A stretch of DNA of 64,000 bases, taken from NCBI RefSeq assembly GCF_003940805.1, contig NZ_CP034328.1, positions 186,001 through 250,000 on the forward strand, given 5' to 3'. Within the stretch, counting starts at the first letter, position 1, and every line of letters begins with the position of its first letter. Of the stretch, positions 16,413 through 25,461 are shown one piece after another. The position numbers were made by a program, and so were the translations under genes. The notes under the pieces are model-generated. The model ran no database searches and was not told the origin of the DNA. It worked only from the letters and a program-made list of their open reading frames with translations. Source of the DNA: Tabrizicola piscis (GTDB lineage Bacteria > Pseudomonadota > Alphaproteobacteria > Rhodobacterales > Rhodobacteraceae).

Positions 16413-17606
16413 CTACGCGTCGCGCAGGGCGCTGCTGGTGGCCGTTTCGCACAACCGCTGATGTTCTTGAATCGCGAAGCGGTCGGTCATGCCGGCAATG
16501 TAATCCGCGATCACGCGGGCCAATTCGGTTTCATCCGTCGCGGCTGCGACATCGACCTGCCACTCCGGCGGCAGCAGCGTCGGGTCATTGAGAAAGAGCG
16601 GGAAGAGATCATCCAGCTTTTGCGTCACCTCGGCCCGGACGGCCATCACCGAGGGGGCGCGATACATCCGGGTAAACAGGAAGCTGCGCACCGCCTTCAG
16701 GTCCTGGTAGAGCGGTTTGGAAAAGCGGATCACCGTCGTGCCGAGGTGGCGGATATCCTCGACCGATTTCGGCTGGGCCGCAGCAAGGCGGTTCTGGGCG
16801 ACGGCGATCACGTCTTCGACCATCCGGCCAAAGACCCGGCGCAGGGCTTCGTGCCGGCGGCGCATCTTTTCAAGGCCCGGATAGAGGCTGTCTACCTCGT
16901 CAAAGGCGGGGCCGGTGACGGGAAGCTCCATCAGGTCATCCTCGGTGAACAGACCCGACCGCAGCCCGTCGTGCAGGTCATGGTGCGAATAGGCCACGTC
17001 ATCGGCGATGGCGGCCACTTGCGCCTCGGCGCTGGCATGCGTGTCAAGCCCAAGGTCCCATTGGGCGTTCACTTCGGCCAGGGCATAGGGCAGCGGGCCT
17101 GCGTGTTTGGCATCGGCGTTGGGGCCGGTCACGGGGCCGTTGTGTTTGGCAATGCCTTCAAGGGTTTCCCATGTGAGGTTCAACCCGTCGAAATCGGCAT
17201 AGTGGCGTTCCAGGCGGGTGACGATCCGCAACGCCTGGGCGTTGTGGTCAAAGCCGCCATAGGGGGCCATCAGCCGTTCCATCGCGTCTTCGCCGGTATG
17301 GCCAAAGGGCGTGTGGCCAAGGTCATGGGCCAAGGCCACCGCTTCGGCAAGGTCGGTGTTCAGGCCAAGCACCCCGGCGATCGTGCGGGCGACCTGGGCC
17401 ACCTCGATCGTGTGGGTCAGGCGGGTGCGGTAATAGTCGCCCTCATGTTCCACAAAGACTTGCGTCTTGTGTTTCAGACGGCGAAACGCGCTGGAATGGA
17501 TGATCCGGTCGCGGTCGCGCTGATAGGGCGACCGGAACGAGGACAGCCGTTCGGGCCAAAGCCGCCCGCGCGAGGCATCGGGTTGGCAGGCGTAGGGTTC
17601 CAGCAT
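16413..17606 (-). CDS. dgt: deoxyguanosinetriphosphate triphosphohydrolase (dGTPase-like)
   Basis: A 397-residue HD-domain protein. The metal ligands appear in RRLKHKTQVF (about residue 43), HTIEVAQVA and ALAHDLGHTPFGHTGEDAM (about residue 95), with DDVAYSHHDLHDG further on. These are hallmarks of the dGTPase family, which hydrolyses dGTP or other dNTPs to nucleoside and tripolyphosphate and controls the dNTP pool. It is divergent from the ErpA/IscA gene with a 72-bp shared promoter region. Confidence 0.93.
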   Translation of the reverse strand: MLEPYACQPDASRGRLWPERLSSFRSPYQRDRDRIIHSSAFRRLKHKTQVFVEHEGDYYRTRLTHTIEVAQVARTIAGVLGLNTDLAEAVALAHDLGHTPFGHTGEDAMERLMAPYGGFDHNAQALRIVTRLERHYADFDGLNLTWETLEGIAKHNGPVTGPNADAKHAGPLPYALAEVNAQWDLGLDTHASAEAQVAAIADDVAYSHHDLHDGLRSGLFTEDDLMELPVTGPAFDEVDSLYPGLEKMRRRHEALRRVFGRMVEDVIAVAQNRLAAAQPKSVEDIRHLGTTVIRFSKPLYQDLKAVRSFLFTRMYRAPSVMAVRAEVTQKLDDLFPLFLNDPTLLPPEWQVDVAAATDETELARVIADYIAGMTDRFAIQEHQRLCETATSSALRDA

Positions 17607-17678
17607 CAGGGCCTCGCTTGTTCGGGGCAGAGGATTGACCTATATTCGTCAGGTGCGCGGAAGGATACCGGAACAGCC

Positions 17679-18011
17679 ATGGAACTCACACTGCCGCCGA
17701 AAGTGACCGACCGGGCCTTTGCAAGGCTGGCCGAAATCGCCGAACTGACGGGCGAAGTGAAATCCCTGCGGGTCGCCGTCGATGGCGGCGGCTGTTCGGG
17801 GTTTCAGTATGACATCCGGCTGGATGATGCAGCGGCGGATGATCTGGTGCTGGAAAAGGATGGGCAGAAAGTGCTGGTGGACAGTGTCAGCCTGCCCTTT
17901 CTGGCCAATGCCGTGATCGACTTCACCGATGAGCTGATCGGCGCGCGTTTCGTGGTGCAGAACCCGAATGCGACATCAAGCTGCGGCTGCGGCACGTCTT
18001 TTTCGATCTGA
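17679..18011 (+). CDS. iron-sulfur cluster insertion/carrier protein (ErpA/IscA type)
   Basis: A 110-residue A-type carrier. The three conserved cysteines are present: GGGCSGFQY (about residue 39) and SSCGCGTSF at the C-terminus. These proteins carry [2Fe-2S] or [4Fe-4S] clusters from the scaffold to apo-enzymes. The ATG at 17679 gives the expected family length; the frame is open far upstream only as the antisense of dgt. ErpA and IscA cannot be separated on motifs alone. Confidence 0.9.
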   Translation: MELTLPPKVTDRAFARLAEIAELTGEVKSLRVAVDGGGCSGFQYDIRLDDAAADDLVLEKDGQKVLVDSVSLPFLANAVIDFTDELIGARFVVQNPNATSSCGCGTSFSI

Positions 18012-18079
18012 CGATCATTTTTCCGTGGTCTGCGGGTCGGCCCGCGCTAACTCCGGCATCAGAGTGCGGAGGGTGCCGG

Positions 18080-18799
18080 ATGACTGTTGTTCTGATGCTG
18101 GGATCGGCCCCCATGGCGGCAGAGGCGGCAAGTTGGCCGCGTGCGCCGTTCCACAAGGTGGTCGCGATCAACAACGCCTGGCGGGTCCGGACGGATTGGG
18201 ATGCAGCGGTGTTCCCGTGGGATTTCCCCAAAGACCGGCGGCCGGTCGCCGGGCCGGGCCAAACCATGGTCACGGAAGATGACTTTGTGCCCGTCCAGAA
18301 CGCCTTCGGGGGTTTTGTTTACGCAGGCGCCACAATGGCGTTCACTGCAGGCTATTGGGCGCTGGGAACGCTACGGCCCACCGTGATCGCCGCCTTCGGC
18401 TGCGACATGCATTATGCGGCAACCGGACAGACCCATTTCTACGGCACCGGTGCGCCTGACCCGCTGCGCAAGGACATCTCGCTGCGGTCGCTGGAAGCGA
18501 AGTCGGCCCGGTTGATGGTGCTTGCGGCGATGCAGGGCTGCGCGATGGTGAACCTGTCCACCGGGCCGTCGCGGCTGATCTTTCCGCGGGTGTCCCGGTC
18601 GGCAGCGGGCCTCGCAAGACCCCAGCCCTTCTGCCCCGACACGGCGGACAAGGCCTTGGCGGCAGAGGCGGCGCTTGGCTACGTCGTGCCGTCGGGCCGG
18701 TACTGGGAAGAATCCGGGCGCTTTGATCCGCGCGAACTGGACCGGCTGGATGCACTTTGGGTGAAGGCTGCCAGCCTGCCCTTGCGACAGACGGCTTGA
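18080..18799 (+). CDS. uncharacterised protein, possibly glycosyltransferase-like (DUF115/Cst-type fold)
   Basis: A 239-residue soluble protein preceded by GGAGGGTGCCGG. It opens with VVLMLGSAP, resembling the first strand of a Rossmann-like fold. A central block FGGFVYAGATMAFTAGYWAL followed by AAFGCDMHY and THFYGTGAPDPLR recalls the DUF115/CstI-like sialyltransferase pattern (a hydrophobic helix, then G-x-D-M/F-x-Y). That resemblance is inference from pattern only. It sits between the iron-sulfur carrier and exonuclease III genes and has normal codon use. Confidence 0.6.
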   Translation: MTVVLMLGSAPMAAEAASWPRAPFHKVVAINNAWRVRTDWDAAVFPWDFPKDRRPVAGPGQTMVTEDDFVPVQNAFGGFVYAGATMAFTAGYWALGTLRPTVIAAFGCDMHYAATGQTHFYGTGAPDPLRKDISLRSLEAKSARLMVLAAMQGCAMVNLSTGPSRLIFPRVSRSAAGLARPQPFCPDTADKALAAEAALGYVVPSGRYWEESGRFDPRELDRLDALWVKAASLPLRQTA

Positions 18800-18846
18800 A
18801 CCCGGGGGTCAGGCGGGCCTAGAACGGGGACGACCGGAGGGCTGCT

Positions 18847-19626
18847 ATGAAACTTGCCACCTTCAACATCAACGGCATCAAGGCCCGGATCGAGGCTTTG
18901 CCCGCCTGGCTCGACAATGCCAAGCCGGATGTCGTCTGCCTGCAAGAGATCAAGTCGCTGGACGAAGGCTTTCCGCGCGAGGTTTTCGAAGGCTTGGGCT
19001 ACCAGGTGGAAACGCATGGCCAGAAGGGCTTCAACGGCGTCGCGATCCTGTCAAAGCTGGCGCTCAGCGATGTGCGCAGGGGCCTGCCGGGCGATGACAC
19101 CGACGAACAGGCGCGCTGGATCGAAGCGGTGGTGGACGGGCCACGCCCTGTCCGGGTGTGCGGGCTCTACCTGCCGAACGGCAACCCCGCGCCGGGGCCG
19201 AAGTATGACTACAAGCTCGCCTGGATGACCCGGATGGAGGGCCGTATCCGCGATCTGCTGGCCAGCGAGGAACCCTTTGTCTGCCTTGGCGACTACAACG
19301 TCATCCCGCAGGCCATGGATGCGGCAAAGCCGGAAAACTGGGTCACCGATGCGCTTTACCTGCCGCAAAGCCGTGAGGCATTCCGTCGGATGCTGAACCT
19401 TGGCCTGACCGACGCGATTCGGGCGCGTCAGCCGGGGCCCGGGATCTATACGTTCTGGGACTATCAGGCCGGCGCGTGGGAGCGGAACAACGGCATCCGG
19501 ATCGACCATCTGCTTTTGTCGCCGCAAGCCGCCGACCGGCTGGAAGAGACCGGCATCGACAAGGCGGTGCGGGGCGGTGACAAGCCTTCGGACCATGTGC
19601 CAGTCTGGGTGCGGCTGGCGGCCTGA
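18847..19626 (+). CDS. xthA: exodeoxyribonuclease III
   Basis: A 259-residue member of the exonuclease-endonuclease-phosphatase family. Motifs run in order: LATFNINGIKAR (residues 3-14), VVCLQEIKSLD with the metal-binding Glu, GLYLPNGNP, CLGDYNVIP and, at the C-terminus, IRIDHLLLSP plus GGDKPSDHVPVW. It acts as 3'-5' exonuclease and AP endonuclease in base excision repair. The length is typical. The RBS is GGAGGGCTGCT. Confidence 0.95.
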   Translation: MKLATFNINGIKARIEALPAWLDNAKPDVVCLQEIKSLDEGFPREVFEGLGYQVETHGQKGFNGVAILSKLALSDVRRGLPGDDTDEQARWIEAVVDGPRPVRVCGLYLPNGNPAPGPKYDYKLAWMTRMEGRIRDLLASEEPFVCLGDYNVIPQAMDAAKPENWVTDALYLPQSREAFRRMLNLGLTDAIRARQPGPGIYTFWDYQAGAWERNNGIRIDHLLLSPQAADRLEETGIDKAVRGGDKPSDHVPVWVRLAA

Positions 19627-19646
19627 CAGTCAGGGTCCCTGCGCGA

Positions 19647-20843
19647 CTATCCTTGCGGACCGGCAAGCGTAACGTCGTGGCCGTACAGCCAGTCGAACCG
19701 GGACAGCATCGTCCCCGGCGACACCCGCCCCAACAGGCGCATCCCGCTATGGCCAATCATGCGCGGCAGGCCGGACAGGTGATAGGCCCGGGCATTGGCA
19801 TTGGCAGCCGCAACGATCCGCGTCGTCCGGGGCTTGCGAAGCGTCTGATAAGCGGCCAGTGCCGCCGCAACCGTGTCATGTTTGGCAAGGACATCGGCCA
19901 GAACCCAGGCATCCTCCAGCGCCATCGAGGCCCCCTGAGCCAGAAAGGGCAAGGTCGGATGCGCCGCATCGCCAAGGATCGCGACCGCGCCCTGCGGCAG
20001 GCTGCGGGTCCAGATACCTGCGACAGGATGGCGGAACAGACCCCAGAGCCACGGATCCTCAACCTGATCCAGCCAGGCACGGACACGGGGGGAAAAGCCG
20101 GCAAAGGCAAGGCGCAGGTCCATCGGATCATCCCGCAGGGTCCAGCTTTCCTCGGCCCATTTCTGGCGTTCTTCGACCGCCACGATGTTGCGCAAGGTCC
20201 CGCCGCGCAGGGGATAGCTGACAAGGTGGCGTCCCGGGCCCATATGCACCTCGGCCACGGGCTGTGGGTTTGGTTCAGCCGGAATCACCGCGCGCCACGC
20301 CACTTGCCCGGTGAAGAATGGCGTTTCCTCACCATTCAGGGCCGTCCGCAAACGGGAATGGAGACCATCCGCACCAATCAGCAGCGGGCTTTCCAGCCGC
20401 TCCCCGCCTTCCAGCAGGACGGCAGGGGTTGGGCCGGACAGATCGACCGACTCGATCCGCGACAGCAGGCGCAGGTTCACCCCAGCCTCGGTCGCGGCGG
20501 CCAGCAAAAGGGCGATCAGGTCGGCCCGGTGCAGGAAATGATAGCCCTGCCCCGGTCGCAGGCGCGCAAGGTCAAGCCGCGCCACGCCATCGCCGGTCGG
20601 CCCGTCGATCAATGCCACGGCCTCGGCCCGCATTGACGCCGCATCAAGCGCCTCTTGCAGCCCCAAAGCCCGCAGCACCGCCGCGCCGTTGGGCGAAATC
20701 TGCAGCCCCGCGCCCACTTCGCGGATCGCGTCGGCCTGTTCCAGAACGGTGACGGATGCCCCCCGCAGCGCCAAGGCGCGCGCCACGGCCAACCCCGCAA
20801 CCCCGGCACCCACCACGGTAACCTTTTGGCCGATCAGGCTCAT
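19647..20843 (-). CDS. FAD-dependent monooxygenase (salicylate hydroxylase-like)
   Basis: A 398-residue group A flavoprotein monooxygenase. The dinucleotide fold GAGVAGLAVARAL begins near residue 12, the RADLIALLL and LIGADGLHSRLR blocks match the family DG motif, and GDAAHPTLPFLAQGASMALE is the second FAD motif. Such enzymes hydroxylate aromatic or related substrates with NAD(P)H and O2. The ATG at 20843 (MSLIGQKVTVVG) gives the usual short lead before the fold; a TTG further upstream would add 15 residues. The substrate is unknown. Confidence 0.85.
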   Translation of the reverse strand: MSLIGQKVTVVGAGVAGLAVARALALRGASVTVLEQADAIREVGAGLQISPNGAAVLRALGLQEALDAASMRAEAVALIDGPTGDGVARLDLARLRPGQGYHFLHRADLIALLLAAATEAGVNLRLLSRIESVDLSGPTPAVLLEGGERLESPLLIGADGLHSRLRTALNGEETPFFTGQVAWRAVIPAEPNPQPVAEVHMGPGRHLVSYPLRGGTLRNIVAVEERQKWAEESWTLRDDPMDLRLAFAGFSPRVRAWLDQVEDPWLWGLFRHPVAGIWTRSLPQGAVAILGDAAHPTLPFLAQGASMALEDAWVLADVLAKHDTVAAALAAYQTLRKPRTTRIVAAANANARAYHLSGLPRMIGHSGMRLLGRVSPGTMLSRFDWLYGHDVTLAGPQG

Positions 20844-20912
20844 CGCGTCCCCCACTAACGAAAACGCCGGACCAAAGGCCCGGCGCAAACAGTATCACAT
20901 GCCGCCGGGCGG

Positions 20913-21335
20913 TCAGTCTTCGCGGTGCACCTTTTCCCGACGCTCGTGCTTTTCCTGCGCTTCCAGCGTCATCGTGGCGATCGGGCGGGCATCCAGACGC
21001 TTGAGGCTGATCGGCTCACCGGTCACGTCGCAATAGCCAAACTCGCCATTGTCGATCCGGCGCAGCGCGGCGTCGATCTTGCCCACCAGCTTGCGCTGAC
21101 GGTCCCGGGTGCGCAGTTCCAGCGCGCGGTCGGTCTCTTCCGAAGCGCGATCGGCGATGTCGGGCACGTTGCGGCCCGAGTCCTGCAGGCTGTCGATCGT
21201 TTCGGCCGACTGGTCCAGCAGCTCCTGCTTCCAGACCAGAAGCTTGCGGCGGAAATACTCCAGCTGCCGGTCATTCATGAAGGGTTCGTCCTCGGCGGGA
21301 CGATAGTCGTCAGGGAGGAAAACCTCAGCCTTCAT
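20913..21335 (-). CDS. dksA: DksA-type RNA polymerase-binding regulator with a degenerate zinc finger
   Basis: A 140-residue DksA/TraR protein with a long coiled coil (about residues 20-95) whose tip reads NVPDIADRASEETDRA, keeping the DxxDxA acidic tip used in the polymerase channel. The zinc-finger region reads YCDVTGEPISLKRLDARP, so only one of the four E. coli finger cysteines remains. Single-cysteine DksA is known in alphaproteobacteria including Rhodobacter and can still work with ppGpp. The ATG at 21335 follows GGAGAGAGTGTCA. Confidence 0.9.
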   Translation of the reverse strand: MKAEVFLPDDYRPAEDEPFMNDRQLEYFRRKLLVWKQELLDQSAETIDSLQDSGRNVPDIADRASEETDRALELRTRDRQRKLVGKIDAALRRIDNGEFGYCDVTGEPISLKRLDARPIATMTLEAQEKHERREKVHRED

Positions 21336-21506
21336 TGACACTCTCTCCTTTGCGCCGGATCGCTCCGACAGGTGGGCTTCTGTCATGATGCGCTCCTGTT
21401 GCCGCGCATTTAGCCCAAGGCCGTGGCAATGTCACTAGCGGTTGCGACATTTTCTGCGGCTCGGTAGGGTTTGTGAAAGGACTGCAAACAGGATGTTGAA
21501 AGCGCA

Positions 21507-22346
21507 ATGAAATTTGCAACCACCGATGGCTATGTCGCGACCGAAGACCTGACGGTGGCGGTCAATGCCGCAGTCACGCTGCAGCGGCCCCTGCTGGTCA
21601 ACGGTGAACCGGGCACCGGCAAGACCGAACTTGCGCGACAGGTGGCACAGGCCCTGAATCTGCCCCTGATTGAATGGCACGTGAAATCAACCACAAAGGC
21701 GCATCAGGGCTTGTATGAATATGACGCCGTCGGTCGGTTGCGCGACAGCCAGCTTGGCGATGCGCGGGTGAACGACGTGCGCAACTACATCCGCAAGGGC
21801 AAACTTTGGCAGGCGTTTGAGGCTGACAACCGTGTCGTCCTGCTGATCGACGAGATCGACAAGGCGGATATCGAATTTCCGAACGACCTCCTTCAGGAAC
21901 TCGACCGGATGGAGTTTCACGTTTACGAGACGGGCGAGACGGTGCGCGCGCACCTGCGCCCGGTCGTCATCATCACCTCGAACAACGAAAAGGACCTGCC
22001 GGATGCCTTTCTGCGCCGGTGTTTCTTTCACTACATCCGTTTTCCCGATCCCGAAACGCTGGCCGCCATCGTGCGGGTGCATTTTCCCGGCATCAAGGAC
22101 GCACTGCTGACCGCCGCGCTGACCCAGTTCTTCGAACTGCGCGAAGTGCCGGGGCTGAAGAAGAAACCCTCGACCAGCGAGGTTCTGGACTGGCTCCGGC
22201 TGCTCTTGGCCGAGGATTTGGCGCCTGAGGACCTGCGCAAGGACCCAAGAAGCGCCCTGCCCCGGTTGCACGGCGCGCTGTTGAAGAACGAACAGGACGT
22301 GCAACTGTTCGAACGGCTGGCTTTCATGGCGCGTGGCCAGAGATAG
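21507..22346 (+). CDS. MoxR-family AAA+ ATPase
   Basis: A 279-residue AAA+ protein. Walker A is GEPGTGKT (33-40), Walker B is VVLLIDEIDKAD, sensor 1 is VIITSNNEKDLPDAFLRRC and FFHYIRFPDPE follows. MoxR ATPases act as metal-insertion or maturation chaperones with a VWA-domain partner. A CoxE-like VWA gene lies 1.8 kb downstream in the same direction and is the natural partner, with a lipoprotein and a tiny membrane protein between. Confidence 0.92.
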   Translation: MKFATTDGYVATEDLTVAVNAAVTLQRPLLVNGEPGTGKTELARQVAQALNLPLIEWHVKSTTKAHQGLYEYDAVGRLRDSQLGDARVNDVRNYIRKGKLWQAFEADNRVVLLIDEIDKADIEFPNDLLQELDRMEFHVYETGETVRAHLRPVVIITSNNEKDLPDAFLRRCFFHYIRFPDPETLAAIVRVHFPGIKDALLTAALTQFFELREVPGLKKKPSTSEVLDWLRLLLAEDLAPEDLRKDPRSALPRLHGALLKNEQDVQLFERLAFMARGQR

Positions 22347-22631
22347 CAGGAAAGCCTTTGGCAGTGGGCCGATGCGCCCGGCGTGTTGGTCCACAGTCAC
22401 CACAGGCCCGAATCATCGCAAGCCTGCGTTTTCCGGCGCAACGCCAGCGATTCGGGCGGGTTTCTGTAACATTCCGTGATGCCTCTGGATAAATCTGGTC
22501 CCGCCAATCACTTCAACCGCGAGGGGTAGTGTACGGAAAAACCAGAATTTTTGCGGAATTGACTTAATGACACCTCGGGGCAGACACTGGCACAGCTCCA
22601 TCTGCCGGGGCGCTGCCACATCAGGTCTGCC
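22347..22631. other. 285-bp gap with possible promoter
   Basis: No gene was seen between the MoxR and DUF2927 genes. TTGACTTAATGACACC near 22558 contains a -35-like TTGACT and may begin the promoter of the downstream lipoprotein gene; no clear -10 was identified. Confidence 0.35.
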
Positions 22632-23957
22632 ATGCGCCTGCCGTTCCTTTTCGCCGCCTTCTGCGTGGTCGCGTCCTGCGCGCCACCTGCACAGGTGTCG
22701 AAAAGCCAACCTCAGGCCGAGGTGGGCGTCGGCTTCGGAACAGGTTCGTTCGGTTTGGCCACGGGCGGCGGCGGCGGCTCGTCGCTGGCGCGGGATTTCA
22801 TGGACCTGACCTTTGCCATGGAAAGCGGCCGCGGGCTTGACGTGTTCAGCCGCTTTGAAGGGCCCGTGACGGTCGCCCTGACCGGTTCCGTGCCGCCGAC
22901 CGCGCCGCGTGATCTTGGCGCGCTGATTGGCCGCCTGCGGGCCGAGGCCGGGATCGACATCAGCCCCACCAACGGCGCGGCGACGATCACGGTGGAATTC
23001 GCCGAACGCTCCGCCCTGCGGCGACTTGCGCCGATGGCGGCCTGTTTTGTCGTGCCCAACGTGTCAACGCTGGCGGAATACCGGCGCGCGCGCGGGTCTG
23101 ACGCGGTGGACTGGGCGCAGGTGACCCGGCGCACTCGGGCAGCGATCTTCATCCCTTCGGACACCAGCCCGCAGGAAATCCGCGATTGCCTGCATGAGGA
23201 GCTGGCGCAGGCGCTGGGGCCGCTGAACGATCTTTACCGCCTGCCGGACAGTGTCTTCAACGACGACAACTTCCACTCCGTCCTGACCAGCTTTGACATG
23301 ACGATCCTGCGCGCGACCTATTCCCCCCGGCTTGCCAGCGGCATGACCCGGGCCGAGGTTGCGGCACGCCTGCCCTCGCTGCTTGGCGGCACGGGGATGA
23401 TGGGCAGCCAGACCCCGGGCGCATGGGTGCAGGCGATTGAGACCGCCCTTGGGCGGAAGGGGGCCGTCAACGCCCGGCTGCAATCGGCCGAACGGGCGCT
23501 GACCATCGCGCGCAGTGAGGGCTGGCAAGACGGCCGCCTTGCCTTCAGCCATTTCGCCGTGGCCCGCCTGTCTGCCGGCAGCGACCCGGCCCGCGCCCTG
23601 ACCGAGTTTGACCGGGCCGCCGCGATCTATTCCAGACTGCCGGGGGGCGACATCCATCTTGCCCATATCGACATGCAACTGGCAGCCATGGCGCTTGCCG
23701 GTGGCCTGTCCAACGAGGCGATGCGTCTGGCCGACCGCGCCATCCCTGTGGTCCAAAGCCACGAAAATGCCGCCCTCCTCGCCACGCTGATGCTCATCAA
23801 GGCCGAGGCGATGGAGCGTCTGGGTGACCCCAATGCTGCGGCGGCGCTGCGCCTCGACAGTCAGGGCTGGGCGCGCTATGGCTTCGGGCCTGACAGCGTG
23901 GTCAAGGCCCGGATGCGCGATATCGCCGCCGTGGCCGACCGTGCGGCAAACGGCTAA
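22632..23957 (+). CDS. DUF2927 domain lipoprotein
   Basis: A 441-residue predicted lipoprotein: signal sequence RLPFLFAAFCVVASC with a lipobox at VASC. The central region (about residues 60-260) matches the DUF2927 pattern, with IPSDTSPQEIRDCLHEELAQ and NDDNFHSVLTSFDMTIL resembling a degenerate zincin: the EELAQ segment sits where HExxH would be. The C-terminal third (about 270-430) is helical and repeat-like (AERALTIARSEG, LAHIDMQLAAMALAG), probably TPR-type. It is likely an envelope protein in the cluster with the tiny membrane protein and VWA protein. Its function is unknown. Confidence 0.78.
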   Translation: MRLPFLFAAFCVVASCAPPAQVSKSQPQAEVGVGFGTGSFGLATGGGGGSSLARDFMDLTFAMESGRGLDVFSRFEGPVTVALTGSVPPTAPRDLGALIGRLRAEAGIDISPTNGAATITVEFAERSALRRLAPMAACFVVPNVSTLAEYRRARGSDAVDWAQVTRRTRAAIFIPSDTSPQEIRDCLHEELAQALGPLNDLYRLPDSVFNDDNFHSVLTSFDMTILRATYSPRLASGMTRAEVAARLPSLLGGTGMMGSQTPGAWVQAIETALGRKGAVNARLQSAERALTIARSEGWQDGRLAFSHFAVARLSAGSDPARALTEFDRAAAIYSRLPGGDIHLAHIDMQLAAMALAGGLSNEAMRLADRAIPVVQSHENAALLATLMLIKAEAMERLGDPNAAAALRLDSQGWARYGFGPDSVVKARMRDIAAVADRAANG

Positions 23958-23991
23958 GGCGGGGCGACTGACCCCGGCACATGGGGGCACA

Positions 23992-24162
23992 ATGTTCGTA
24001 ATCGGCGGTCTGGTTCTGGGGGCGATCGGCGGCGCGCTGACCGCGCGGCAGCGCGGCGGCAAGGCTGCCGACATCGCCCAATATGCCGCCGGTTTCGGCA
24101 TTGCCTTCGGACTTGCGGGCCTGTTCCTGACGCTGATCCTCGACCGGCTGCTGCTGGGCTAG
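23992..24162 (+). CDS. 56-residue membrane protein
   Basis: A short protein with an N-terminal glycine-rich hydrophobic segment (FVIGGLVLGAIGGALTA), a polar turn (RQRGGKAAD) and a second hydrophobic segment (FGIAFGLAGLFLTLILDRLLL), i.e. a two-helix hairpin. It ends 4 bp before the VWA gene, so co-translation is likely. Possible earlier starts exist in the same frame but overlap the preceding gene. Not recognised as a named family. Confidence 0.7.
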   Translation: MFVIGGLVLGAIGGALTARQRGGKAADIAQYAAGFGIAFGLAGLFLTLILDRLLLG

Positions 24163-24166
24163 GCGC

Positions 24167-25348
24167 ATGTTCCTCCCATTCTTCCAGACCTTGCGGGAAG
24201 AGGGGGTACCGGTTTCCCTGCGCGAATTCCTCGCCTTTCTCGAGGCGATGGTGGCCGGTGTTGCCACCTATGACCCCGAGGGGTTCTACCACCTTGCCCG
24301 CACGGTGATGGTCAAGGACGAACGCCACATCGATCGCTTTGACCGCGCCTTCGCCCGCAGCTTTGCGGGTTTGGAGGCGATCACCCCAGATCAGGTGCTT
24401 CAAGCCCTCGATCTGCCGAAGGAATGGCTGGAAAAACTGGCCGAACGGCATCTGACGGCTGAGGAACGGGAAGCGATCCAGGCGCTTGGCGGCTTTGACA
24501 AGCTGATGAAAACCCTGCGCGAACGGCTGGCCGAACAGAAGGGCCGCCATCAGGGCGGGTCGAAATGGATCGGCACCGCAGGCACCAGCCCGTTCGGCGC
24601 CTATGGCTACAACCCCGAAGGCGTGCGGATCGGCCAGGACGAAAGCCGCCACCGCCGCGCCGTCAAGGTCTGGGACCGGCGCGAGTTCCGCAATCTGGAT
24701 GGCGAAGCCGAGATCGGCACCCGCACCCTGAAACTCGCCCTGCGCCGCCTGCGCCGCTGGGCGCGTGAGGGCGCGGCCGAGGAGTTGGACCTTGACGGCA
24801 CGATCCGCGCCACGGCGGCGCAGGGCTGGCTGGACGTGCAGACCCGACCCGAGCGCAGAAATGCGGTGAAAGTCCTGCTCCTTCTCGACATCGGCGGATC
24901 GATGGACCCGCATGTCAAGGTGATGGAAGACCTCTTCACCGCCGCCAAGGCCGAGTTCCGGCATCTGGAGGTCTTCTACTTCCACAACTGCCCCTATGAG
25001 GGCCTCTGGCGTGACAATCGCCGCCGCTGGGATGCGCAAAGCCCGACGTGGGACGTGATCCGCACTTATGGCCCGGACTGGCGCCTGATCATCGTCGGGG
25101 ATGCAGCGATGAGCCCCTATGAAATCACCCACCCCGGCGGTGCCAACGAACACTGGAACCCCGAGGCGGGGGCGGTCTGGCTGCAACGGATTTTCGCACA
25201 GTGGCCGCATTATCTGTGGATCAACCCGGTGGCCGAAACGGATTGGGGCTACACCCAATCCACCCGCCTGATCCGCGAAATAGCTCAGAACCGGATGGTG
25301 CCGATGACACTGGACGGGCTGACGCGGGGGCTCAAGGACTTGCGCTGA
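24167..25348 (+). CDS. CoxE-like VWA domain protein
   Basis: A 393-residue protein. The N-terminal two-thirds is helical; a VWA domain begins near residue 235 with KVLLLLDIGGSMDPHVKVM, where DIGGSM is a slightly altered MIDAS (DxSxS), and continues with VFYFHNCPYEGLW. The family (PF05762) partners MoxR ATPases in assembling metalloenzymes such as CO dehydrogenase. The surrounding MoxR-lipoprotein-membrane peptide-VWA row suggests one module. No target oxidase is in the window. Confidence 0.88.
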   Translation: MFLPFFQTLREEGVPVSLREFLAFLEAMVAGVATYDPEGFYHLARTVMVKDERHIDRFDRAFARSFAGLEAITPDQVLQALDLPKEWLEKLAERHLTAEEREAIQALGGFDKLMKTLRERLAEQKGRHQGGSKWIGTAGTSPFGAYGYNPEGVRIGQDESRHRRAVKVWDRREFRNLDGEAEIGTRTLKLALRRLRRWAREGAAEELDLDGTIRATAAQGWLDVQTRPERRNAVKVLLLLDIGGSMDPHVKVMEDLFTAAKAEFRHLEVFYFHNCPYEGLWRDNRRRWDAQSPTWDVIRTYGPDWRLIIVGDAAMSPYEITHPGGANEHWNPEAGAVWLQRIFAQWPHYLWINPVAETDWGYTQSTRLIREIAQNRMVPMTLDGLTRGLKDLR

Positions 25349-25461
25349 TCCACCCCGGCAGGCGCGGTGCAACGCCCGGTCCATGGCGCGCCGACTCTAT
25401 TTGCAGCGGACGGATGTCGCAGTGGCTTTGCCAGCGGTCAAAGCGTGACTATATCCGTCGC

